From assembly GCF_001310895.1 (NCBI RefSeq), contig NZ_BAZS01000027.1, positions 1 to 60,607 on the forward strand: a stretch of DNA of 60,607 nucleotides, in the 5' to 3' direction. The stretch is from Virgibacillus halodenitrificans JCM 12304. Lineage in GTDB: Bacteria > Bacillota > Bacilli > Bacillales > Amphibacillaceae. Positions 51,825 to 60,607 of the stretch are shown in pieces; the first letter of the stretch is position 1, and every line of letters starts with the position of its first letter. The notes beneath the pieces were generated by a model. That model worked only from the letters and a program-made list of their open reading frames with translations. It ran no database searches and was not told the origin of the DNA. The position numbers and the translations under genes were made by a program.

Positions 51825-54278
51825 ATGATGAATTCAATTCCGAGGGTGGAACCAAAGGTATTGGGGACGGAGAATATAAGCCAATTACAAAAACTTCGGC
51901 ATAAAGGATCTGCAGCAATAAAAAGCATGTTACTAAACAAGGGATGGCTTTACTTTTTTGTAGGCTTTTTATTGGGACGGGCTGTTATTCTCTCTGTTGT
52001 ATCTCCTTTTGCTGTAGCATTTTTGGCGACTATGTGGTTTATACATAGGGAGAAAACGGTCAAATCCATGTTCGCTGTAATTGCTGGAGCATTAAGTTAC
52101 TCGGTTGTCCATAGTTTGTTTATAACTCTTGCAATGATTGTATTTATATTATTAGCTGGTTTATTTAAAAAGGTTAAAAATCAGCAGTTGGTTTTACCGA
52201 TTATTGTGTTTTCATCAACTGCTGCTGCCAGGATATGTATCTATTCATTTACTGATCAGCTATCCTCCTATGAATGGATGCTGGTAGTAGTTGAAGGTGT
52301 TCTAGGAACGGTTCTAGTACTAATATTTATGCAGAGTATTCCTTTATTATCACCAAAACGGTACAGACCAGCCCTAAAAAATGAAGAAGTTGTCTGTATG
52401 ATTATTCTCATTGCTTCTATACTTACTGGTACAATCGGATGGACGATCTATGATGCCTCAATGGAACAGATTTTTTCTCGTTATTTTGTGTTAATTCTTG
52501 CATATGTTGGTGGGGCTGCGATTGGATCAACAGTAGGCGTTGTTGCCGGATTAATTTTATCATTGGCAAACGTTGCAAATTTATACCAAATGAGTTTATT
52601 AGCTTTCTCCGGTTTACTTGGCGGTTTGCTTAAAGAAGGTAAAAAACCGGGTGTCGCTGTGGGACTTTTTGTGGGTACATTTTTAATTGGAATATATGGT
52701 GATTCGGCCACCTTAATTCCTTCTATAATAGAATCAAGTTTTGCAATCGGTTTCTTTTTAATTACCCCGGGGAGCTGGTTCAAAAGGATATCCAGATATA
52801 TACCGGGCACCGAAGAATATACCAATGAACAGGAACAATATTTGCAAAAGGTACGAAATGTAACGGCAAAAAGAGTGGAGCAGTTTTCTGATGTTTTTGA
52901 AGCGCTCTCTAAAAGCTTCGCTACAACAGAAATAGCTTCCCCAGACAATGATGAGCTAAAAAGAGAGACAGACTTTTTCCTTAGCCAAGTAACAGAAAAG
53001 ACGTGCCAAACTTGTTTTATGAAGGAACGTTGCTGGCAGAAACAGTTTGATACTACCTATTCACTTATGGAAGAAATGAAAGATGATATAGCGGATGGGA
53101 ATGAACCAAATCGAAGGGTTTCCCGTGAGTTTGAAAATTACTGTGTTAAATCAAAAAAAGTAGTCGATGCCATGAAGGAAGAGATTTCATACTTTAATGC
53201 GAATCAAAAATTAAAACAACAAGTAATGGAAAGTAAGAGATTAGTTGCTGATCAATTGCAAGGAGTCTCAGAGGTGATGGAGGATTTTGCGAAAGAGATT
53301 CTTAAAGAAAGGCAAATGCATGAACAACAGGAACTGCAAATTGTACATGCGCTTAAGCAATTAGGAATTCAATTAGAAAAGCTGGATGTATATGGTTTGG
53401 AAAAAGGAAATGTAGATATAGAAATGACAATGACGTTTTATGATTATCACGGGGAGGGCTCCAAGTTAATTGCTCCTGTGTTATCCGAAATTTTAAATGA
53501 AATGGTAATCGTAAAGCAGGAGGAGATTTCTCCTTTTCCGAATGGATATAGTTATTTAGCGTTTGGCTCGGCAAAAGAATTTGTTGTGGAAACAGGTGCT
53601 GCAAATGCAGCGAAAGGTGGAGGATTGATATCAGGCGATAGTTATACAACGATTGAGCTCGGTGCTGGTAAATTTGCAATGGCGATTAGTGATGGGATGG
53701 GGAACGGAAAACGCGCTAGAGAAGAAAGTATGGAAACTCTCCGCTTATTGCAACAAATCTTACAAACAGGGATTCCGGAAAAAGTAGCAATAAAGTCCAT
53801 AAACTCTATCTTGTCCCTTCGCAGTACGGATGAGATCTTTGCTACCTTGGACTTAGCTGTGATTGATTTGCATAATGCATTTGTGCGTTTTTTGAAAATA
53901 GGTTCAACCCCTAGCTTTATTAAACGAGGTGACCAACTTATAAAAGTAGAAGCAAGTAATCTTCCAATGGGTATTGTCCAGGAGTTTGATGTAGATATTG
54001 TCAGTGATCAACTGATGTCTGGTGATTTATTAATCATGATGAGTGACGGAATATTTGACGGACCAAAAGATGTGGAAAACACGGATGTATGGTTGAAAAG
54101 GAAAATAAGGGAGATGAAGACAGATGATCCACAAGAAATGGCAGACCTGCTTCTAGAGGAGGTTATTCGAACAAGATCTGGTGAAATTGTAGATGATATG
54201 ACTGTTCTGGTAACAAAGGTGGTGAAAAACAGTCCGAAATGGGCAAATGTCCCTGTCTATGGTGAAAAAGCACAATAA
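51825..54278 (+). CDS. spoIIE: Stage II sporulation protein E (PP2C phosphatase)
   Basis: Membrane phosphatase that dephosphorylates SpoIIAA to activate sigma-F and also localises to the polar septum with FtsZ. The 817 aa protein has about ten membrane segments (about 40-330), a central regulatory part (with CQTC...CW) and a C-terminal PP2C domain (about 585-805: SGDSYTTIELGAGKFAMAISDGMGNG near 602, MSDGIFDG near 735). I chose ATG 51825 (GAGGGAG upstream); an open frame runs from 51699 across the promoter. Confidence 0.95.
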   Translation: MMNSIPRVEPKVLGTENISQLQKLRHKGSAAIKSMLLNKGWLYFFVGFLLGRAVILSVVSPFAVAFLATMWFIHREKTVKSMFAVIAGALSYSVVHSLFITLAMIVFILLAGLFKKVKNQQLVLPIIVFSSTAAARICIYSFTDQLSSYEWMLVVVEGVLGTVLVLIFMQSIPLLSPKRYRPALKNEEVVCMIILIASILTGTIGWTIYDASMEQIFSRYFVLILAYVGGAAIGSTVGVVAGLILSLANVANLYQMSLLAFSGLLGGLLKEGKKPGVAVGLFVGTFLIGIYGDSATLIPSIIESSFAIGFFLITPGSWFKRISRYIPGTEEYTNEQEQYLQKVRNVTAKRVEQFSDVFEALSKSFATTEIASPDNDELKRETDFFLSQVTEKTCQTCFMKERCWQKQFDTTYSLMEEMKDDIADGNEPNRRVSREFENYCVKSKKVVDAMKEEISYFNANQKLKQQVMESKRLVADQLQGVSEVMEDFAKEILKERQMHEQQELQIVHALKQLGIQLEKLDVYGLEKGNVDIEMTMTFYDYHGEGSKLIAPVLSEILNEMVIVKQEEISPFPNGYSYLAFGSAKEFVVETGAANAAKGGGLISGDSYTTIELGAGKFAMAISDGMGNGKRAREESMETLRLLQQILQTGIPEKVAIKSINSILSLRSTDEIFATLDLAVIDLHNAFVRFLKIGSTPSFIKRGDQLIKVEASNLPMGIVQEFDVDIVSDQLMSGDLLIMMSDGIFDGPKDVENTDVWLKRKIREMKTDDPQEMADLLLEEVIRTRSGEIVDDMTVLVTKVVKNSPKWANVPVYGEKAQ

Positions 54279-54301
54279 TTAAAACACATGTAGTCCAGTT
54301 A

Positions 54302-54339
54302 GCTGAATCGCCTTAGCTTTTCAAGGCGGTTCAGTTTTT
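54302..54339 (+). terminator. Terminator of spoIIE
   Basis: CTGAATCGCCTT pairs with AAGGCGGTTCAG (one G-T), then T5. Confidence 0.8.
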
Positions 54340-54454
54340 AAATTACTGATACATATGCTGTGTTACCTCATACGACTCCAATCACTCAACTACTAGTATA
54401 TTTCCCGTGTTTTTTGGTGATGATGGTAGTGGAAAATGATGGGAGGTATATAGA

Positions 54455-55186
54455 GTGAAAAAAGGTACATTAAAGCAAATATTGTTAATCACGGATGGTT
54501 GTTCCAATAAAGGAGAGGATCCTGCTGCTACGGCCGCGCTAGCAAACCAGCAGGGCATCACTGTTAATGTAATTGGGATTTTGGATGATCAAACTGAGCA
54601 ACCAGAGGGCTTACAGGAAGTAGAAGAAATTGCCTTATCCGGAGGTGGAGTCAGTCAACTTGTCTATAAACAGGTATTGTCGCAGACCGTGCAAGCAGTC
54701 ACAAAACAGGCCATGACACAAACACTGCAAGGGTTTGTTAATAAGGAGTTACAACAGATTCTAGGTTCTGGCCAATCCATGGAGGATCTCGCGCCTGAAA
54801 AACGAGGCGAAATTATGGAAGTGGTAGAAGATATGGGAGAAACATGTGATTTAGAAGTTTTAGTCCTTATTGATACAAGCGCAAGTATGCATGATAAGCT
54901 TCCTACTGTGAAAGAAGCCTTAATAGATTTATCCATTAGTTTAAATTCCCGTATTGGAAGGAACCGTTTTTGTATTTATAGCTTTCCAGGTAAAAAGAAG
55001 GATATTCAAAAAGTGTTTGATTGGTCGCCTCAGTTAGATGCTATTTCTACCGTTTTTCCTAAGCTGACTAGTGGAGGGATTACGCCAACAGGGCCGGCTA
55101 TTCGTGAAGCAATGTACCAGTTTGGCAGAAAGAGCTTACGAAGGAGCTTTAGAAATGGGAACGAACCAGGCGTGGAAGAAGCATAA
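54455..55186 (+). CDS. yabS: VWA-like domain protein YabS
   Basis: 243 aa protein of unknown function; length close to B. subtilis YabS (245). Two von Willebrand A-like motifs: LLITDGCSNKGED at 11-23 (incomplete) and LVLIDTSASM near 142 (MIDAS DxSxS). It pairs with the kinase-like yabT, a common VWA plus kinase arrangement in bacteria. Its last 32 nt overlap the yabT start. Start GTG 54455 follows GGGAGG. Confidence 0.85.
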   Translation: MKKGTLKQILLITDGCSNKGEDPAATAALANQQGITVNVIGILDDQTEQPEGLQEVEEIALSGGGVSQLVYKQVLSQTVQAVTKQAMTQTLQGFVNKELQQILGSGQSMEDLAPEKRGEIMEVVEDMGETCDLEVLVLIDTSASMHDKLPTVKEALIDLSISLNSRIGRNRFCIYSFPGKKKDIQKVFDWSPQLDAISTVFPKLTSGGITPTGPAIREAMYQFGRKSLRRSFRNGNEPGVEEA

Positions 55187-56096
55187 CAAAGAAATTAGAC
55201 CAGGCATTCATATTACAGGTAAATGGCATAAGAACAGCTACCTTATTAAAAAGGAGCTTGGGTCAGGGGCAATTGGTACCGTCTATTTATGTGAATGGAA
55301 TGGACGTACTGCTGCATTGAAAGTAAGCGATACAAGTACATCCATGACCGTGGAAGTAAATGTCTTAAAGTCATTAGAAAAGGTCCAAGGTAATCCGCTT
55401 GGACCTTCTTTAGTAGATATAGATGATTGGACTTCTCCGCTTGGTAACCAATATACATTTTATGTAATGGAATATTTGCAAGGGCAATCCTTAGCATCGT
55501 TTATCAGGCAACAAGGCAAGGAATGGATAGGTGTTTTTATGCTACAGTTACTTGAAGATTTGGAGCGGCTTCATCAATCGGGGTGGATTTTCGGTGACTT
55601 AAAAACAGATAACATTTTAGTACTTCATTCTCCGCCCAGAGTTCGGTGGATCGATGTTGGTGGTACTACGAAAATAGGAAGAGCAATTAAGGAGTATACA
55701 GAGTTTTATGATCGGGGCTACTGGGGGCTGGGTACAAGAAGGGCTGAACCAAGCTATGATCTATTCGCATTAGTTATGGTGTTTTTACATGTGTTTTATC
55801 CAAAGCGGTTTGAAAAAAAGCAATCCTCCTCACAGGTTTTTTTAATTAATAAGATCAATGCAGTAAAGGAATTAACCCCATATCGTACTGTTCTGAGGAA
55901 GGCTGTGGAAGGTAAGTATCAAACGAGTGCAGAAATGCGTGTAGAGGTTATTAACTGTATGTACCACATGCAGAAGATGTCACGATCACGTACTAATAAA
56001 AATGTACAGAAATCAACATCTTTACCGATGCTGGCAGAAGCCGGTGGGATTACACTGTTGGCAACCATGTATTACTTGTTATCCTTGCTTTTATAG
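55155..56096 (+). CDS. yabT: Sporulation Ser/Thr kinase YabT
   Basis: Kinase of the Hanks family, DNA-activated, that phosphorylates RecA during spore development. The 313 aa protein has the glycine loop LGSGAIGTVY near 35, catalytic GDLKTDN near 154 with an unusual HRD region (FGDLK in place of HRDLK), DVGGTT in place of DFG, and a C-terminal membrane segment (about 290-313). I chose ATG 55155, preceded by AAGGAG; longer in-frame starts lie inside yabS. Confidence 0.87.
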   Translation: MGTNQAWKKHNKEIRPGIHITGKWHKNSYLIKKELGSGAIGTVYLCEWNGRTAALKVSDTSTSMTVEVNVLKSLEKVQGNPLGPSLVDIDDWTSPLGNQYTFYVMEYLQGQSLASFIRQQGKEWIGVFMLQLLEDLERLHQSGWIFGDLKTDNILVLHSPPRVRWIDVGGTTKIGRAIKEYTEFYDRGYWGLGTRRAEPSYDLFALVMVFLHVFYPKRFEKKQSSSQVFLINKINAVKELTPYRTVLRKAVEGKYQTSAEMRVEVINCMYHMQKMSRSRTNKNVQKSTSLPMLAEAGGITLLATMYYLLSLLL

Positions 56097-56151
56097 GGTG
56101 GGAAAGTATGGTATTCTTGAAACAGCTTAAGAGGTTGGAGATGGGACAAAG

Positions 56152-57540
56152 ATGAATAAGGCCGTAATAGCTTTTATAAATAAACAACGATTACTGGAAA
56201 AGAACGCCACGGTTTTGGTTGGAGTCTCAGGTGGCCCCGATTCGATGGCACTTCTTCATTTTCTTCGCTCTATTCGAGAGGAGTGGGACCTGAAATTAAT
56301 CGCCATATCAGTGGATCACCAATTACGGGGGGAAGAATCCATAGCTGATGTTAAATATGTGGAAGAGATATGCAGACAGTGGGAGATACCTTTTAAAAGT
56401 ACCTCAGTAGATGTGAAATCCTACAAAAACGAACTTCATGTTGGTACGCAGGTTGCTGCGAGGGAAATGCGTTATCGCTTTTTTGAGGAACAAATGCATG
56501 CCCATCAGGCAAGTTACCTAGCATTAGGCCACCATAGTGATGATCAGCTGGAAACGATGTTAATGAGCTTAGTAAGAACAGCCAATTCAAGTGCGCTAAG
56601 TGGAATACCCGCAAAAAGGGAGTTTGCTACAGGTTGGGTGATAAGGCCTTTGTTAGCTGCTACAAGGTCAGACATAGAGACTTATTGCAAGATAAATGGG
56701 ATTACACCAAGATATGACCCTTCTAATAAGGAATTAACATATACACGGAATTATTTTAGAAATACTGTGTTGCCATTAATAAAAGAGAAAAACAGTAATA
56801 TACATAATACAATCCAGCATTTGAGTGAAACACTTGCTGAAGATGAAGCCTATTTAAGAAATGAAGCTGAAAAGCTGGTAAACAGACTGGTAGATTTCAC
56901 TACGAATTATGAGAGAGCATCATTTGAAATTACTCTTTTCAAAAAACATCCAATTGCTTTACAAAGACGGGCCTATCATCTAATATTAAACTATCTGTAT
57001 AAGCGTTTACCCAAAGATTTATCATACACCCATGAAGCGTATTTTTTTTCTTTGTTAGAAGGTGGAAAAGGGAATGTACAGATTGATTTTCCGTTCGATT
57101 TAACTCTGGAAAAGTCATATAATAATTTATCTTTTTATTTCTCTGATCAAGGACCCCACGATTCCTCTTATTGCAAAACTTTAAATATCCCAGGAACTAC
57201 AATGTTACCTGATGGAACCGTGATCCATGCTGAAATGATTGAGCAGCTTCCATTAGGGGAAAGGGATAGCTATGTTTGCAAACTGGAAGAAATTCAGCTC
57301 CCTCTACATATTCGTACTCGCAAACCGGGAGATAGAATGCGTTGGAAGGGTTTAGCAGGTAGTAAAAAAGTGAAAGACATTTTTATAGATGCTAAAATTC
57401 CAAAATTAGAACGGGCTTCCTGGCCAATTCTGGTAGATGATCAAGGTGAAATTTTATGGCTTATCGGATTGAAAAAAGGACAACCTAAACATCAAGCTAA
57501 TAATGCCCCGTATATCCATATATATTACGAAAGAGGCTAA
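56152..57540 (+). CDS. tilS: tRNA(Ile) lysidine synthetase
   Basis: Changes C34 of tRNA-Ile(CAU) to lysidine, so it reads AUA. The 462 aa N-type ATP-PPase has the loop [13 protein letters not shown] at 24-36, [13 protein letters not shown] near 127, and the C-terminal TilS domain with [20 protein letters not shown] near 388. Start ATG 56152 follows GGAGATGGG. It is essential. Confidence 0.95.
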   Translation: MNKAVIAFINKQRLLEKNATVLVGVSGGPDSMALLHFLRSIREEWDLKLIAISVDHQLRGEESIADVKYVEEICRQWEIPFKSTSVDVKSYKNELHVGTQVAAREMRYRFFEEQMHAHQASYLALGHHSDDQLETMLMSLVRTANSSALSGIPAKREFATGWVIRPLLAATRSDIETYCKINGITPRYDPSNKELTYTRNYFRNTVLPLIKEKNSNIHNTIQHLSETLAEDEAYLRNEAEKLVNRLVDFTTNYERASFEITLFKKHPIALQRRAYHLILNYLYKRLPKDLSYTHEAYFFSLLEGGKGNVQIDFPFDLTLEKSYNNLSFYFSDQGPHDSSYCKTLNIPGTTMLPDGTVIHAEMIEQLPLGERDSYVCKLEEIQLPLHIRTRKPGDRMRWKGLAGSKKVKDIFIDAKIPKLERASWPILVDDQGEILWLIGLKKGQPKHQANNAPYIHIYYERG

Positions 57541-57557
57541 AAGTAGGAGGAGCATAC

Positions 57558-58100
57558 ATGCATAACGATATAAAAGAGGTCCTTATCTCTGAAGAAGACA
57601 TAAAGGAGAAGTGCAAAGCGCTTGGACAGCAGCTCAGCAAGGAATATGAAGGGAAGTTTCCTTTGGCAATTGGTGTTCTAAAAGGAGCTATGCCCTTTAT
57701 GTCTGATGTTTTAAGACAGATGGATATTCACTTGGAAATGGATTTCATGGATGTGTCCAGTTATGGAAATGAAATGCGTTCTTCAGGTGAGGTAAAGATC
57801 GTGAAGGATCTGGATACCAAAGTAGAAGGCCGGGATCTTTTAATTATTGAAGATATTATAGACAGTGGCCTAACATTAAGTTACTTGGTTGATTTATTTA
57901 AATACCGTAAAGCCAAATCAATAAAAATTGTTACATTGCTCGATAAGCCTTCCGGAAGGACAGCTGTTATTAAAGCAGACTTAGTCGGCTTTGAGGTTCC
58001 TAACGAATTTGTAGTTGGATACGGGCTTGATTACCAGGAAAAATACCGTAACCTGCCATACATTGGTGTATTAAAACCAGAGATTTACGGTGGAGAATAA
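57558..58100 (+). CDS. hprT: Hypoxanthine phosphoribosyltransferase
   Basis: Salvages hypoxanthine and guanine with PRPP to IMP and GMP. The 180 aa protein has the PRPP loop [11 protein letters not shown] near 96-106 and VLKGAMPFM near 40. It follows tilS by 17 nt behind TAGGAGGAG, and precedes ftsH as in B. subtilis, where a TilS-HprT complex activates ftsH transcription. Confidence 0.95.
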   Translation: MHNDIKEVLISEEDIKEKCKALGQQLSKEYEGKFPLAIGVLKGAMPFMSDVLRQMDIHLEMDFMDVSSYGNEMRSSGEVKIVKDLDTKVEGRDLLIIEDIIDSGLTLSYLVDLFKYRKAKSIKIVTLLDKPSGRTAVIKADLVGFEVPNEFVVGYGLDYQEKYRNLPYIGVLKPEIYGGE

Positions 58101-58282
58101 TTAATTTGGAATAGATAAAAATAGTGAAGCAATGCTGTCATCGTTTGTTTAAAAAATAGGAACAAGTGGATATTAACTTAGGGTGCATAAAGCACTCCAG
58201 ATGAAGTGAAATTAGTTGTATTCCAGCTTTTTCATATGGTACGATGTTATATAGTTTTTCCCCGCTTGGGAGGAGGTAAGTA

Positions 58283-60319
58283 ATGAATCGGATATTTCGG
58301 AACGTTTTCTTTTGGGTACTCATATTCTTCGTCGTAGTCGGTGTGATAGGAGTATTCAATGGACAGAACGAAGAAGCAAAACAATTTAATGTGCAACAAT
58401 TTATGGATGCTTTGAATAATGGCGAAATTGAAGAAATGACGATGCAACCCGCAAACGGAATTGTGCGGTATACTGGTACGTTAACAGATGATGATAAGAA
58501 TTTTATTGCCCAAGTACCAGATAATACAGAAATTATAGCGTCTATTACAGAGCAAGCAAATAAACAAAGTGTGCTCCATGTCGAAGAAGAGGAACAACCA
58601 AGTGCATGGGTAACATTTTTAACTACAATGATTCCGTTCTTAATTATAGGTTTATTCTTCTTGTTTATACTTAGTCAAGCCCAAGGTGGAGGCGGCGGTG
58701 GCCGTGTCATGAACTTTGGTAAGAGTAAAGCTAAGATGTACAGTGAGGATAAAAAGAAAGTACGCTTTAAAGATGTGGCAGGTGCTGATGAGGAAAAGCA
58801 AGAACTTGTTGAAGTTGTAGAGTTCTTAAAAGACCCTCGTAAATTCTCTGCTGTAGGAGCTAGAATTCCTAAAGGTGTTCTTCTTGTAGGACCGCCTGGA
58901 ACAGGTAAAACATTACTTGCTCGTGCAGTAGCTGGAGAAGCCGGTACACCATTTTTCTCCATAAGTGGTTCTGACTTTGTGGAGATGTTCGTTGGTGTTG
59001 GTGCATCTCGTGTACGTGATTTATTTGAAAATGCGAAGAAAAATGCTCCTTGTATTATATTTATAGATGAGATTGACGCAGTGGGAAGACAGCGTGGCGC
59101 AGGTCTTGGCGGCGGTCATGATGAGCGTGAACAAACGTTGAACCAGTTGCTTGTAGAAATGGATGGTTTCGGTGTTAATGAAGGTATCATTATTATCGCA
59201 GCAACTAACCGTGCAGATATTCTTGACCCTGCATTATTACGTCCAGGTCGTTTTGACAGACAGATTACCGTTGATCGCCCGGATGTAAAAGGACGTCAGG
59301 AAGTATTGCAAGTTCATGCAAGAAACAAACCGTTGGATAGCACAGTAGATCTTAAGATTATTGCTATGCGTACCCCTGGATTTTCCGGAGCTGACTTGGA
59401 AAACTTATTAAACGAGGCAGCACTTGTGGCAGCAAGGTCTGACCGCAAAGAAATAAATATGCTTGATGTGGATGAGGCAATTGATCGGGTAATCGCTGGT
59501 CCAGCTAAGAAGAGCAGGGTTATCTCCCAAAAGGAAAGAAATATTGTAGCATATCATGAAAGTGGACATACAATTATTGGTATGGTCCTCGATGACGCTG
59601 ATATGGTACATAAAGTTACGATTGTACCACGCGGGCAAGCTGGTGGATATGCCGTCATGTTGCCTAGGGAAGATCGCTACTTTATGACAAAACCAGAGCT
59701 GTTTGATAAGATAACTGGTCTTTTAGGAGGCCGTGTTGCTGAAGAAATTATCTTTGGGGAAGTAAGTACAGGGGCTCATAATGACTTCCAGCGTGCTACA
59801 GGTATTGCCCGTAAGATGATTACTGAGTACGGTATGAGTGATAAGATCGGTCCTCTACAGTTCACAAGTGGAGGCGGCGGTGACGTCTTCCTTGGTCGCG
59901 ACTTAGGAAATGAGCAAAACTATAGTGATGCAATTGCACACGATATCGACCAAGAAATGCAAAACTTTATTAACTATTGTTATGATCGCGCTAAAACGAT
60001 TCTAACGGAAAATAGAGATAAGCTTGAACTTGTAGCCAAGACCCTACTAGATGTAGAAACACTTGATGCTAAGCAAATTAAATCCTTATTTGAGGATGGT
60101 GTATTGCCAGAAGCAGAGGATTATGGCATAGAAGAGAATGATTCTGTGAAGGTAAACATTCAATCTAAGGATCAGGATAACGAACCAGAATCTTTTGAAG
60201 AAGCAAAAGAAGAGGCAAGCACGAAGCGGGAAGAGGAAAAGAAATCCATTGAGGATTCAATTATGACTGATAATAAACCTTCTTCCGGTGAAGACACAAA
60301 TGAAGATAAAAAAGAGTAA
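58283..60319 (+). CDS. ftsH: ATP-dependent zinc metalloprotease FtsH
   Basis: Hexameric membrane protease that degrades Spo0E-type phosphatases, SpoVM and misassembled proteins. The 678 aa protein has two membrane segments (about 5-26 and 110-132), AAA+ Walker A GPPGTGKT near 203, SRH motif, zinc HESGH near 426, and an acidic C-terminal tail. Start ATG 58283 follows GGGAGGAGG. A strong terminator ends it. Confidence 0.97.
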   Translation: MNRIFRNVFFWVLIFFVVVGVIGVFNGQNEEAKQFNVQQFMDALNNGEIEEMTMQPANGIVRYTGTLTDDDKNFIAQVPDNTEIIASITEQANKQSVLHVEEEEQPSAWVTFLTTMIPFLIIGLFFLFILSQAQGGGGGGRVMNFGKSKAKMYSEDKKKVRFKDVAGADEEKQELVEVVEFLKDPRKFSAVGARIPKGVLLVGPPGTGKTLLARAVAGEAGTPFFSISGSDFVEMFVGVGASRVRDLFENAKKNAPCIIFIDEIDAVGRQRGAGLGGGHDEREQTLNQLLVEMDGFGVNEGIIIIAATNRADILDPALLRPGRFDRQITVDRPDVKGRQEVLQVHARNKPLDSTVDLKIIAMRTPGFSGADLENLLNEAALVAARSDRKEINMLDVDEAIDRVIAGPAKKSRVISQKERNIVAYHESGHTIIGMVLDDADMVHKVTIVPRGQAGGYAVMLPREDRYFMTKPELFDKITGLLGGRVAEEIIFGEVSTGAHNDFQRATGIARKMITEYGMSDKIGPLQFTSGGGGDVFLGRDLGNEQNYSDAIAHDIDQEMQNFINYCYDRAKTILTENRDKLELVAKTLLDVETLDAKQIKSLFEDGVLPEAEDYGIEENDSVKVNIQSKDQDNEPESFEEAKEEASTKREEEKKSIEDSIMTDNKPSSGEDTNEDKKE

Positions 60320-60325
60320 CTATCC

Positions 60326-60362
60326 AAAAAAGCAGCCACACTACTAAGTGGCTGCTTTTTTT
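60326..60362 (+). terminator. Terminator of ftsH
   Basis: AAAAAAGCAGCCAC (60326-60339) pairs perfectly with 60348-60361; T-run follows. Confidence 0.9.
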
Positions 60363-60394
60363 ATATGCGCAGTTAATAAGTGGTGTTAAGGCTT

Positions 60395-60607
60395 GTGTAT
60401 CTAAAGCGCAAAATAGATAAACTGCGACGTAACTGTAAGTATTGTAAATTACTGTTTCTAAAAGATGCACTACTAAAATATATTTTAATACGTTTTGATG
60501 ATCATCTACCGCCATTGATTTCCATTACAGATAAACGCTTTCCGCCGGCATGGCTTCAGCCGCTTCCTTCGCTACGCTCCGTGCAGGGTCTTCAGCTCAT
60601 GCTATTC
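60395..60607 (-). repeat. Composite dispersed repeat, family R (reverse, cut by window end)
   Basis: Right end (GATAAACTGCGACGTAACTG near 60416) and core A (from ATTGATT at 60514) in reverse orientation. 60420-60607 differs from the reverse complement of about 21550-21735 at only about four bases by eye. Confidence 0.7.

Overview
This window is the origin-proximal housekeeping and sporulation block of a low-GC, endospore-forming Bacillaceae. From tadA to ftsH the gene order follows the Bacillus subtilis yaaH-to-ftsH region almost gene for gene. An Oceanobacillus/Virgibacillus-like (halotolerant) genus is my inference. It rests on the overall protein character, a Staphylococcus/Enterococcus-type HMG-CoA synthase beside the block, and many GC-rich dispersed repeats.

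Layout. 1-6.3 kb is an accessory left flank: acetyl-CoA synthetase, mvaS, a divergent hmp/nsrR nitric-oxide defence pair with a clear NsrR operator, and a DJ-1/PfpI stress protein. 6.3-12.9 kb holds yaaH and yaaI on the minus strand, then tadA, the SRP RNA, a Spo0E-like phosphatase gene, dnaX, yaaK and recR. 12.9-21.2 kb holds yaaL, bofA, csfB and the tight yaaO-tmk-darA-yaaR-holB-ricT-yabA-yabB-yazA-rsmI run. 21.8-34 kb holds abrB (minus strand), metG, tatD, yabE, rnmV, ksgA, yabG, veg, sspF, ispE, purR and spoVG; yabJ is absent. 34-46.3 kb holds glmU, prs, ctc, pth, fin, mfd, spoVT, yabM, mazG and rqcP. htpG is inserted on the minus strand at 46.9-48.7 kb behind a CIRCE operator. 48.9-60.3 kb holds yabP, yabQ, divIC, yabR, tRNA-Met, spoIIE, yabS, yabT, tilS, hprT and ftsH.

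How the genes work together. The main themes are replication and repair (dnaX, holB, yabA, recR, mfd, rnmV), translation (tadA, metG, rsmI, ksgA, pth, tilS, rqcP, SRP RNA, tRNA), cell-envelope and nucleotide precursors (glmU, prs, purR, hprT, tmk, ispE), and sporulation control (spo0E-like, bofA, csfB, abrB, yabG, sspF, spoVG, fin, spoVT, yabP, yabQ, spoIIE). Several B. subtilis regulatory sites can be read directly: Spo0A boxes in abrB, a 21-bp-spacer Spo0A-type promoter at spoIIE, and a sigma-B promoter at ctc.

Two things stand out. First, seven genes (acsA, dnaX, yabE, yabG, spoVG, yabM twice, and probably the start of tadA) are broken by single-base losses, all shifting the frame by -1 and mostly in short homopolymers. 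dnaX is essential, so undercalled bases in the assembly are the likeliest cause. Second, the intergenic spaces carry several dispersed repeat families, one of them a composite of about 500 bp with terminal inverted repeats. I found no CRISPR array, prophage, rRNA operon or new multi-gene defence system.
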